Shown here in pieces: positions 35,299-44,946 of a DNA stretch of 64,000 nt (within the stretch, counting starts at the first letter, position 1; each line of letters opens with the position of its first letter). Where the stretch lies: assembly GCA_030248295.1 (NCBI GenBank), contig JASANH010000902.1:124001-188000 (forward strand), in the 5' to 3' direction. The translations under genes and the position numbers were made by a program. Under the pieces are notes generated by a model, which saw nothing but the letters and a program-made list of their open reading frames with translations, ran no database searches and had not been told where the DNA came from. Origin of the DNA: Mesodorylaimus sp. YZB2_4. Its lineage: Eukaryota > Nematoda > Enoplea > Dorylaimida > Dorylaimidae.

Positions 35299-35640
35299 GT
35301 GAACACGTGTTCCATTATTTTCATGTCGCGCTGCCAATTCACTGTTTCATCGCGGAAGTCATGCACACACAAGCCGATGCGCAATAGTCCTGGGCCTGAA
35401 TATCTAAAAAGTGCAAAGGCGGTACAGGCTCAAGTCAACATGTTTGTCTCCGCAAATAGTCGAATGTCGACTCTCGCTGAGCACGGCTGCTCCTGATTTG
35501 CGGTCATCACACGCCTCCGTGACGACGCCCAGAGCACCGAGGAATTAATTGTGGGGAATGGCATGTTTCAGGCGACTAAATTGTTTTTGTATATAAGCAT
35601 CCCTGCCCACAAGATTGCAGTGCGCTCCACAACCGTCTCT
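35299..35640 (+). pseudogene. Decayed duplicate of the 26.8-27.13 kb secreted-gene region
   Basis: Ordered short matches to 26.88-27.13 kb include GGGCCTG, AAGTCA(G/A)CATGTTTGTCT, GGAATTAATTG and GCCCACAAGATTGC. They lie at matching distances from the third RhoGAP paralogue. The cysteine pattern of the secreted protein is lost. Homology is inferred from these words only. Confidence 0.4.
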
Positions 35641-36022
35641 CCTTTGTGTTCGTTTATCGGAACATTTGCTAGTTCCGCTATGCAGCTCGCAGCTGTTTAT
35701 CGTGTAGCCTGCGCTAAGCCCGGGTCTAACAATTATATCAATCATAGTTCTGTGCTGCGGTCTGCAGCGGGAATAAGATGTCTTTCTGGCCGCACAGTTC
35801 CGAGAAAAGTTGAGGAGTTATCGGCAACGATCACGACACAAATGCTCTTTGCTAGAGTCGCAGGGAAAAGAGATGAAACAGCTGATAACGGGGGTGAAGA
35901 GAAACTGACTTAATACGACAGGATAGGTCATACAAAGAAACAACAGATCGGGAAACAAAAATGCATTCCTCAAAGGTGCACAGTCATCTCACAATTTGTT
36001 TCACATTCCTTCCTAGATCCGC

Positions 36023-37943
36023 TCAGCGCCCAAAGATCGCATCAAAATTTATGATCATGCAGTAGGTGAAATGAACGAGATGTTTACAGTGCTCCAGTCC
36101 GACTTGCTGGTCACTCGGCCAGGCCAGGTTGGGACCCATCACTATGGCCAAATTGTTCGCATTCATTTGATTAATGTCGCAGCGGGACATGACCTGAAAA
36201 CAAAAACCCATGAGTCCCGAAAAAATTTTAAAGGCCTAGCAAGGGTTTCTACAGCAGATATGCAGAAAATGCTGCGGTGAACCAAACTGTGACCACCAAC
36301 AGATTGGGCTTTCGATACTCGTCTGCGGGCGGACATTAATTGCTACCGTTCTCATGTCAGTCATGCGCCGTACTCGCTATTAAAAACGAAGTACACTATC
36401 GAGTCGATGACTGAGTATTGAAAAAATATAATACTTACTCAGATGCAGAGCAGGTTTCAAGGGGACTAGCCAAAATTACCTGTGCAACAAAAGGCGAGAT
36501 TCTGGTTCGCAAAGGTGGACAATTAGGAAATAAAAATTTCGCCTTCTTTAATGTGATGGCAGTCAAAAATTCAGGCTATCCTCTCTAAAATGTGGGCGCC
36601 ATGTGTACAGCATTTTTTTTTCAATATTCTGACATCTGTTTTGGAGTGTACTTCGCCTTTGAGCTTTTTTTCATTTAATATCCCCGACATTACTTAAACT
36701 TTTACTTTCCCAAACGGCCAACCGATAGGATTTAAGTGTTGTGACGAAACTAAGCAGCCCAAGCGGACGAACCGCAGTGATCTACGGTCGACCGCAATTA
36801 CCCCCAAATCAACTGGTGCAGCTTGGGGGGGGGGGGGGGGGGGGCATTGTCAAGCCGCCAGCCAACGATGTGGTACCACAGGAAGAGGGGGGCGTTTTGG
36901 TCGACCGCAGATCACTGCGGTTCGCTTCAATACGGTTAACAAATAAAAGTGTCACTACTTGTTAAACTAACATGGGCTAGACATTTTTTGTGTATGGACC
37001 AAGTGGCAGCTGAGATTCAGACGAAACTCTAATTAATTAAGGCAATGGTAGAAACACGGCACCTGCGTCCAGAATTTAGCAATGTAATGCAGCAGGGCGT
37101 AGTTTTCAGCTGGCAGCTTTATCGCCACAGCCCTAATTGCTGCCGTTTGTTGGTGTTTCGGCAATTCTGAAAAGCAGTAGTTGTGCGAGACTACTGCATC
37201 AACGGCACAGCCACTCAGCTCTCACTTCCAATGCGCACAATTTCAGAATACAGATCGAACGTCATCAGCGGCTCAGGCAACTCTCGCAGAAACATTTTCA
37301 GGAGAGCAGCAGCCAAGTGGGGATTGTCATATTCGTGGAAATCAATCTTTACACCTGAAATGCAGAACAAAGAGGAGTTCCTAGAAGCTATATTTTATCA
37401 AGCAGGTCATTTAAATAGGGCGATACAAGTATCTTCGCATCTGCTCAGGGACAAAAAGTACCAAACTACTGCCTCATACCTCGAAATCCCTCTGAGTCGT
37501 GCAGATTTTTCCACTCAACACCCCCATCTTATGAAATAACGGGCTTTTGGGAAAAACTGTATGTCGTACGAATTTGATAACACGGACTCACCCTTGTTTA
37601 TTCTGTCTCGCATTTGACGCAGTTCTCTGGCACTGGCCGATCGACGAAATAAGCCCGGCGTTTGCAGTCCGTCGGCTAGCAGATATTCGGTCAGTTGCTC
37701 AACGATGGGCGGCAGGGCGGCGTCGTGGTTGTTTCTGAGAATGCTATAGAAGGAGCCATGATTAGTTGTCACTAACTGGCGGGCTATCATTCAGTCTGGC
37801 TGGTACAGGCGGCAAGGTGATCGTGCGTAAAAGACCGAGTGCTTGAGAGTCACCTACTGGGACAGTGGCACCCCGAACTGCTGCGTGGCCGGCAGCCTGG
37901 GCGCCTTGGTCTGCACTTTGCCGCACATCGTGAAGTCAAACAT
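36023..37943 (-). CDS. RhoGAP-only paralogue 3 of ARHGAP1
   Basis: Five exons: 37858-37943, 37592-37743, 37226-37354, 37063-37166 and 36023-36193, with lengths 86/152/129/104/171 exactly as in copy 2. The product is 213 residues starting MFDFTMCGKVQTKAPRLP, with an in-frame TGA just upstream. RhoGAP hallmarks are all present: PGLFRRS (arginine finger kept), LLKMFLRELPEPL and [16 protein letters not shown]. No SEC14 exon is found. The intron that carries a SINE in copy 2 is only 237 bases here. The 869-base intron before the last exon holds a foldback repeat with a poly-G centre. Confidence 0.86.
36741..36955. repeat. Foldback (MITE-like) repeat with 20-base G run, in an intron of RhoGAP paralogue 3
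   Basis: Arms around 36757-36792 and 36896-36930 are inverted (shared core GAACCGCAGTGATCT and GGTCGACC). The centre contains an uninterrupted run of 20 G at 36825-36844. It is absent from the matching, shorter intron of paralogue 2. Confidence 0.65.
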
Positions 37944-38054
37944 GGACGAAGAAGATTCTCTCACTCAGGTACCTCGTGCTCAACAGTTCAAGACAACTTC
38001 GGACGGTAGTCGAGGGTCTGCTTCTTTGTAGGCACTTTTCCTTAGAAACCGGCC

Positions 38055-38246
38055 AGATCATTAAATAGCTATTGCGGCAGCCCAGATTTGAGAATTCTTA
38101 TAAAACAAAACAGCACATATTTTAATTGCGCCTCGTTTAATTGAAGAATGGATGAATGTTTTGCTGTAATTTTCTGGAAGCGAGGAAATGGTTATTGCCC
38201 GACCAACAATGGCATTGTTAACAGGAATGCCGGAAATCATCAGGTG
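38055..38246 (-). repeat. Duplicated 5' flank of RhoGAP paralogue 3
   Basis: Nearly identical to 29655-29850, sharing the words AATTGCGCCTCGTTTAATTG and AATGGCATTGTTAACAGG. It lies at a matching place upstream of its gene. Similarity ends at about 38246. Confidence 0.7.
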
Positions 38247-38747
38247 AACCTTCTGTAGCCCCCTCGCCCTCGGTGATCGTCTGCTATGGCTCCCCACATA
38301 TTCCGACCACAGCTCTATAGCTCGACCCCAAACACTGGCAGATCAGTGCTTTGAAGGTTGTTGTAGTCTCTTGTGACAGAAACGAGATTGTTAAAGTCTT
38401 TGTTCTAACCAGTCCATGCCGACGAATGCATTCGCCATTTTCCGTTGGCCAAGTCAGTTTCATATCAGCAGGTGATCGTGGCAGAAACTAAGCAGAACTA
38501 CAGTGCTTTGAACTTTTTACTTCTTGCGCTAAAACGCACAAAGCAAAAAGGCCCGTGTGCGACATTGCCAATACGTCAATTTCTCTCAGTGACACGCCAC
38601 AGGTTGAATGAGCTGATCTGACAAGCTACTTCTCTTGTAACCACAAGCATTCCGCGGCATCGCTGAGCGACCTGCAAACACTAGTTGCATGTATTCACTC
38701 GGTCAGACCTTGGTATTTTCCAATCATCTGCCCGTCACTTCACCAAA

Positions 38748-38908
38748 CTCATGTTCATGTTCTAACATTTCACCAAATGCTTATGCGCACTCGAGGGTGA
38801 AGAGACACATTTTACACGAAATGATTTAACGGCCCGCGAGTCGAACACTCGCCCGTAACTGCGCACCTGGCGTGAGAGGCAGACGCCTCCACCAGGCCAC
38901 GAGACCAA
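38748..38908 (-). repeat. tRNA-derived SINE, minus orientation
   Basis: Reverse complement of the 28.6 kb copy: A-box region ...CCTGGTGGAGGCGTCTG, B-box GTGTTCGACTCGCGG, CTCGAG-containing body, and a tail with CATGTTCATGTTC. Confidence 0.8.
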
Positions 38909-40540
38909 CCTGATCATGACTTGTCAACAACGTGAGATGCTCACTGGCTGCATGTTCGGTGGAATTCCACTGAAAGCTGAAATCCTGCAAAGCAAACTGA
39001 TCCCCCCAAGTGAGCGTTTGACACTGAGATGAATTAACCGATAAAACGTCAGGAAAGGCAGCCAAGATCTGCCAGCACGCCTGCCACAAGTCCAGTTGAT
39101 GCATCGTCGTGGCACACTGGACAGGGTGCTTATGACCCGACCCCTGGGTGAAAGGAGGCTGATACATACTGTAGATTCCACAGTATTGATGAGCCTCTAA
39201 TCGGGATTGGACTTGTGCGTTCTGGGACTCGTTCGACATCCGGCATCTTCGGCAATACTTGCAGAACTGGCACGTGCAGAGTGGGGTCATCGATTTTGCT
39301 CAAACAGTCTTTTGGCCCAATCAAAAGACGAATAAACATGACGCTAAGCACGTCAAAACAATTGGGGCGAGCCGTATCAAAGGAGGACTGGGAAATTAGT
39401 CGCGACAATTGATGCCCTTGTCGCACCGGCATTTAGGTACACAAACGTCAGAAACGAAGAGGGGCGTGAGAAAAATCAAATTGTAGCTCTTTTCATTTTG
39501 AATGCCTAACAGCTTCAAGGTTTTTCGATCTCTATCGTGTGAACTTTTTTCTCTTTTCGGTGCAACTCTTCGTTGTATAAGAAAAAACGGCCAGGCATCT
39601 GAATGCGAGGCTTCTTTGGTGGGCAGCTTGCGATTAGGTGCCCGCCATCTCGACATGTCCAACGCGCGCACGCCTCTCTTCATGACTATCCACATTAGAT
39701 CACCCTCGGATCCTCGCACAGTAGCAAACATCCGGACTCTTTAGGAGAATTCACGCAGAGCCTGTGCTAAATCTACAGTCCACAAGGATTCTGTGCAGAG
39801 TCTTAACGGATCCGCATTGGGCATCAAGGTTGCTTTTCTGTGTGTCTGCAGAGATTGTTAAAAAACCAAATGGATATATGTGCACTCGCATGTGCACGCC
39901 GATCTGATACACGAAGCAGCAGGCATGCGGCACACTCGCAGTATGTGGCATGCTGTTGCAGCAGACAATCAGTTCGCAGACTGGTTTTTCACGGCTTCTA
40001 ACCTCGCCACCACTCAAGTTCGATCCATCGACTCGAGTCATTTGATTTTCCAGTTCGCATAGCTAACTTCCCATCTTAGACAATAAAAATCGCGATCGAA
40101 GAAACAGAAGGAGAACACATGGGCATGCGATAACTTGATTGAAACGGCTGAGATTTCTGAGCTTCAGCTATCGAGCTTGGATTGCCTGCTTTTGACACTC
40201 AATCTCCTTATTGGCAGCGAGTCATACACATAAGCCCTCTCCGATCTGCTAAATCACCACGAATCGCTATTTACATTACCCACTAGGCTAGAATTAAAGT
40301 AGTCGGCTCCCTATCTTTCGGCTGGACCCTGTTGGCCTGTGTCTGAAGCCCGATCAACTAATTCATTTTTATTTTTCGTTTCGTTTTTATTGCAACTTGA
40401 CCCTTTGGTATTCTCCTCTGAACTACTTTTGGCCATTTCGGCTGAAAATTTTTAAGATGAGAATTTCTTGCACAGTTTTTATCGTAGAATTCGAATATCA
40501 AATGGAAAATTTAGTCAGCGTTTGCGAAGTATTTTATTTT
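38909..40540. other. Region without confidently recognised genes
   Basis: A 154-codon minus frame (38826-39290) begins MTPLCTCQFCKYCRRC and runs into the SINE, so it is not accepted as a gene. No other supported exon is seen. Confidence 0.3.
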
Positions 40541-40620
40541 CACCTTTCATGTTCAAGTCCATGTCCATGTTCATGCTTCACCACATCACCAAACGCTTAT
40601 GCGCACTCGAGGGTGAAGGG
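40541..40620 (-). repeat. 3' half of a SINE interrupted by transposon insertion
   Basis: Tail-side SINE sequence (CATGTTCATGCTTCACCACA, GCGCACTCGAGGGTGAAGGG) stops abruptly at 40620, where the CCAGGATCGACC end of an inserted element begins. The head half resumes at 44838. Confidence 0.8.
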
Positions 40621-41785
40621 CCAGGATCGACCGAACACGGTTTTTGCACCGAACCGAACCTTACCGAACTTTTTCTAAAATCTCACCGAGCCCGAACCGA
40701 ACCGGACCGAACCGAACCGAATTTTCTATGTTCACCCTAAGCACATCCTACATAAAGTATCATCATGTATATAGAGTAATATCAAGAATGACCCGCTAAT
40801 GTTTCGTCTTTTAGCAGCCCTAATCTGAAAGTTATTGCGGTAAATTTGATACCATTGTGTTCAGCATTCGATTCTGAGTCAGTTTGACCTATTTTGCTAG
40901 CCATTATATTCACCATTCGTTTTTTAAACGCTATACACGCGAAGTACCAACTGTCACAACTTTTTTCACAATATCCGAACGAATTCGTTTCGGCAAGCTC
41001 AGCTTTTGGAGTTGCTTCGGACTTTACTCGATCCCAGTTCATTGCATAAGCAAATTCTTCCTAGACTGAGTAGTCTAATGGTTCGAATCGGGACTATTCA
41101 GAGGCCAACGCTTAGCTTTGATAAAATCGGGGAAAGTGATCCCTGCACCATTTCTCTGAATCTTTGTGGGTTTGAGCCTTCGCGCCATCTTGCTGAAATG
41201 TCCAGTTGTTCCCAAATACTTTTCTTCCATATTTCTCAGCTGCTGGCAAACCATTTCCATATGAACGGAATCATTGACTGTAACTTTACCCAACATGACC
41301 AGCGGTGTAACCGAATTTCTAAGGTCTTGACTTTTCATTTGTTGTACAGGCAACTGTTCAGTATTATGGACACTGATTTGGTGAGTGCACTGCCTGATGA
41401 AGCAAATACTCTATCTTTCTGTGTTGGTGTTTACTACAACGCGACTGCTTCCGTAGAAAACTAGCCATTTTATGTTAGTGTCATTCTTTGTGGCACCCGA
41501 TATTTTCAAAATATTCAGAAGTCACTCCTGTTAATCATTTTTCAAAATGGAATTTTTGAAGATAATGAAGAAAGGACTGAATAATTAAGGAAAAGGGACA
41601 GAGAAATTTATAGCGAGAACGAAACCTCAAACAAAATGACCGCGTTTTTTCCAATAAAAGAGGGAACTCGAAATTGGTTGTTCGGTTCGGTGGTTCGGTC
41701 CAAAAAAGCAAGTTCGGTTCGGTTCGGTAAAAATCGCCAATCCGGTGGTTCGGCTCGGCCGGTTCGGTGGTTCGGTCGATGCTGG
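40621..41785. mobile_element. DNA transposon copy A with CCAG...CTGG inverted ends and FR-type GGTTCGG repeats
   Basis: The left end CCAGGATCGACCGAAC is the inverse of the right end GGTTCGGTCGATGCTGG with one mismatch. Both ends run into long tracts of GGTTCGG/CCGAACC. The interior carries a broken transposase-like frame on the minus strand. The left flank GTGAAGGG and right flank GGAGGGACAC are imperfect copies of one SINE target. Confidence 0.75.
40790..41463 (-). pseudogene. Broken Tc1/mariner (IS630)-type transposase fragment in element copy A
   Basis: The minus frame 41075-41353 contains TPLVMLGKVTVNDSVHMEMV, then GAGITFPDFIKAKRWPLNSP. FPDFI...WP-NSPDLN is the hallmark region around the second catalytic Asp of Tc1/mariner-type DDE transposases. 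The following frame (40782-41042) resembles their C-terminus (SCDSWYFACIAFKKRM). Stops and frame changes separate the parts. In this copy the motif reads SPDSNH, with the conserved Leu lost. Confidence 0.65.
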
Positions 41786-42040
41786 GGAGGGACACCCAGG
41801 ATCGACCGAACACGGTTTTTGCACCGGACCGAACCTTACCGAACTTTTTCTCAAATCTCACCGAACCCGAACCGAACCGGACCGAGCCGACCGAACCGAA
41901 CCTACCTACCGAACCGAACCGAATTTTTTTATGTTCACCCTTAGCACATCCTACATAAAGTATCATCATCTGTATCGAGTGCCATAAATAATGGCCCGCC
42001 AATGTTTCGTCTTCTACCAGCCTTAATCGCGGTAAATTCG

Positions 42041-42818
42041 ATTATTTCCAAAAAAGTCTGTTATGACAGACTCAAAACTTTTAGACCAGCCAATGCACAG
42101 AGTGAAACCAGGGCTTAGAATGGCTGGTCTACTCGGCCACTGCTAAGCGCAACCACGGTTTAGGAAAAATGTCTGAGCAGAAGCTGCTTTTTCTGCATGA
42201 ATATCAACAGGACGACTGATCCTGGTAGAGGGCCACACGATCCTGTGCTCGTGGTCCTCAAAGTGGGCTAGGAGTGTCTAACTCTCGGGCTATGCGTAGT
42301 AGCGCTTGCTCGTATCATTACTAGGGAGTGTTCGACTCGCGGCCAGGTAAATCATTTTGTGTCATGTGCCCTTTTATCCTAGAGTGTGTCATTACTGATA
42401 TGATAAACCATGAGCATGAACATAAAGTTGGAAGAAGGGGAAAGATTTTACAGTGTTCATCGAGGCTTAGGCATGTAACGATAAGCAATATCACTTTGCT
42501 CCCAGCGCTACAGCTTTAGCATGCAGTGTGCAGGTTAATTGTGTGGAACAGCACAGCTGCCTTTGGGGAGCCTGTCTGAACAGCAGCAGTACATGCACCG
42601 AACACAAGCTTTGTGGCTTGGATGCTGACATATCAATGCATACATACATACAGTATATGTGTGCGAGCAATTACAAGCTGTGTGTGCACTGCCTGTTGGG
42701 GCACTTTCCCTTTTTCTTGTGGCCGAGTAGACCAGCCATCCTAAGCCCTGGTTCCACTGTGTGCATAGGCTGGCCTAAAAGTTTTGAGTCTGTCATAACA
42801 GACTTTTTTGGAAATAAT
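42041..42818. mobile_element. Foldback element with 100-bp terminal inverted repeats
   Basis: 42041-42140 and 42719-42818 are inverted copies with only a few mismatches, starting ATTATTTCCAAAAAAGTCTG and ending ACTCGGCCAC. The 578-base centre contains a worn SINE (about 42250-42428) and no supported ORF. It lies within the DNA that interrupts transposon copy B. Confidence 0.85.
42253..42428 (+). repeat. Worn tRNA-derived SINE inside the foldback element
   Basis: The B-box region GTGTTCGACTCGCGGCC and the tail ATGAGCATGAACAT match the 28.6 kb SINE. The A-box side is heavily altered. Confidence 0.6.
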
Positions 42819-43670
42819 AAAACCGTTTTTCCTTTTTTTGCTAGAAACTAGTTTGGCCCAAAACACTTGTTCCTACAACTGAGAGAATTGAGCGACTTGA
42901 CTGTCATACACCTTCTTCCAAACCTCTCAAAACAGAAACATAGAACGGAACGTTAACCCGCGCCCATGAAATTACTCGTAAAGACCGCCTACAGATCGAT
43001 CGACCATTTCATAGTCAGAAACTCTCACCCGTGCCTGCTCATGAAATGCGCATTTTTTTGCATATATACTCAGATATACAGGCGGCATGAAAAACAATAA
43101 AGCTTATTCGTAAGGATTTCTAATTCGTAAGGACTAGCTCATGCTCGAGTGGTCTTAAGTTCTATATCCTCAGAGTATTCCATCAGAAGCTGAAACTGAA
43201 TACTTAGGATCCGCAAGTTTTATAAGTTATTTTTAGCTCCTATTTTCCTCAGCCCATCTTCGTGAAAGCGCGCTAAGTGAGCCTAGCCAATCAATAGCGC
43301 TGCACCTCAACCCGTTCAGTTGATGTTTCTAAGCTGCGCGCCGAAAATGAAAAAAACAGAAGCACCAGAGCCAGCTACTTTCGGTAGTCAATAACTCAAG
43401 AATGATTACACCAAAAAAGTTTATTTTTCGCACGCTTTGCAAGATAGGTCAGATCCGCTGCCACGTCAATTTTTATCAAAATCTGTTGAGTACTCGACAA
43501 GCGACGGGTTGAAAAAGCCAAAAAAGTGATTATTTTCTGGAATAACCTTTTCGAAACTAAAGCGTTCAAAAAACGAATGCCAAAAGGCAGATTCTGAAGA
43601 TGCAAGCTTTCAGAAAAACTAATATTTACACCTGTACGACCTCTGGTTGTTGCTCTAGGCTGATGTTTAT

Positions 43671-43697
43671 CCTCCTCCTCCTCCTCCTCCTCCTCGT
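43671..43697. repeat. CTC trinucleotide microsatellite
   Basis: About eight CTC units in a row, extended by similar pyrimidine triplets. They read as a polyglutamate tract on the minus strand, but no gene is supported around it. Confidence 0.8.
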
Positions 43698-43903
43698 CTT
43701 CTCCCCCCTGAACAAGAAATCGCCTATCCTGGAATTCGACAATAGCCGGACGGATTTTGATAAAAATTGGCACGATTGTAGATTCGGCCGATTCTGCTAT
43801 GTGTGCAAAAAATCAAAAATTCTCGTCAAATCGTTCTCGAGTTATTAGTCGGTGAAAATGGTCCTTTAGCATTAGGCGTCTGGTTGGCTGGTCTAAGCAG
43901 GCT

Positions 43904-44525
43904 GATACCATTGTGTTAAGCATTCGATTCTGATTCAGTTTGACCTATTTTGCTAGCCACTAAATTCACCATTCGTTTTTAAAACGCGATATAGCCGAAG
44001 TACCAACTGTCACAACTTTTTTCACAATACCCAAACGAATTCGTTTCGGCAAGCTTTAACTCAGCTTTTTGAGTTGCTCCGGACTTTACTCGATCCCAGT
44101 TCATCGCATAAGCAAATTCTTCCCAGACTGAGTAGTCTCATGGTTTAAATCGGGACTATTCAGAGGCCAACGCTTATCTTCGATAAAATCAGGGAAAGTG
44201 ATCCCTGCACCGTTTCTCTGAATCTTTGTGCGTTTGAGCTTTTGCGCCATCTTGCTGAGATGTCCAGTTGTTCCCAAATACCTTTCTTCCATATGTCTAA
44301 GCTGCTGGCAAACCATTTCCATATGAACGGAATCATTGACTGTGACATCACCCGACATGACCAGCGGCGTAATCAAATTTCTAAGGTCTTGACTTTTCAT
44401 TTGTTGTACAGGCAACTGTTCAGTTTTATGGACACTGATATGGTGAGTGCACTGCCCGACGAAGCAAATACTCTATCTTTCTGTGTTAGTGTTTACTACA
44501 ACGCGACTACTTCCGTAGAAAACTA
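43904..44525 (-). pseudogene. Broken Tc1/mariner-type transposase fragment in element copy B
   Basis: Duplicate of the copy A fragment. The minus frame 44101-44415 again has FPDFI and WPLNSPDLNH, here with the conserved SPDLN intact. It then runs into ETTQSG instead of the normal family continuation. Together with copy A this shows the insertion carried an already broken transposase. Confidence 0.65.
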
Positions 44526-44837
44526 GCCATTTATGTTAGTGTCATTCTTTATGGCACCCGATATTTTCAAAATATTCAGAAGTCACTTCTTTTTAACCAT
44601 TTTTCAAATTGAAGTTTTGAAGATAATAAAGGAAGTACCAGATGATCAAGAAAAAGGGACAGAGAAATTTATTGCTTAAACGAAACCTCAAACAAAATGA
44701 CCGCGTTTTTGTCCAATAAAAGAGGAAATCCGAAATTGGTTGTTCGGTTTGGTGGTTCGGTCCAAAAAAGCCGGTTCGGTAAAAATAGGCAATCCGGTGG
44801 TTCGGTTCGGCCGGTTCGGTGGTTCGGTCGATGCTGG

Positions 44838-44946
44838 AGGGACACATTTTACACGAAATGATTTACTGGCCGGCGAGTCGAACACTCGCCCGTAACTGCG
44901 CACCTGGCGTGAAAGGCAGGCGCCTAACCCACCAGGCCACGAGGCC
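44838..44946 (-). repeat. 5' (tRNA-like) half of the interrupted SINE
   Basis: It resumes at AGGGACACATTTTACACG and continues with the reverse complement of the B-box (GAGTCGAACACTCGC) and A-box regions. This completes the SINE broken at 40620. Confidence 0.8.

Larger units (their letters stand above)
41796..44837. mobile_element. DNA transposon copy B, same family as A, flanked by an 8-bp duplication and split by a nested insertion
   Basis: It has the same CCAGGATCGACC left end and GGTCGATGCTGG right end as copy A. The octamer AGGGACAC occurs at 41788-41795 and again at 44838-44845, an 8-bp target duplication inside the SINE. Relative to copy A, extra DNA of about 1.86 kb (42043-43903) interrupts the sequence between two GAT triplets. 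Confidence 0.75.

Noticed and set aside
35551-35913. A 120-codon plus frame
   Set aside because: No domain, signal or splice context, and it overlaps the apparent degenerate duplicate block.
43396-43773. A 125-codon minus frame with a run of Glu
   Set aside because: The Glu run is the CTC microsatellite; there is no domain and the frame lies in transposon-nest DNA.
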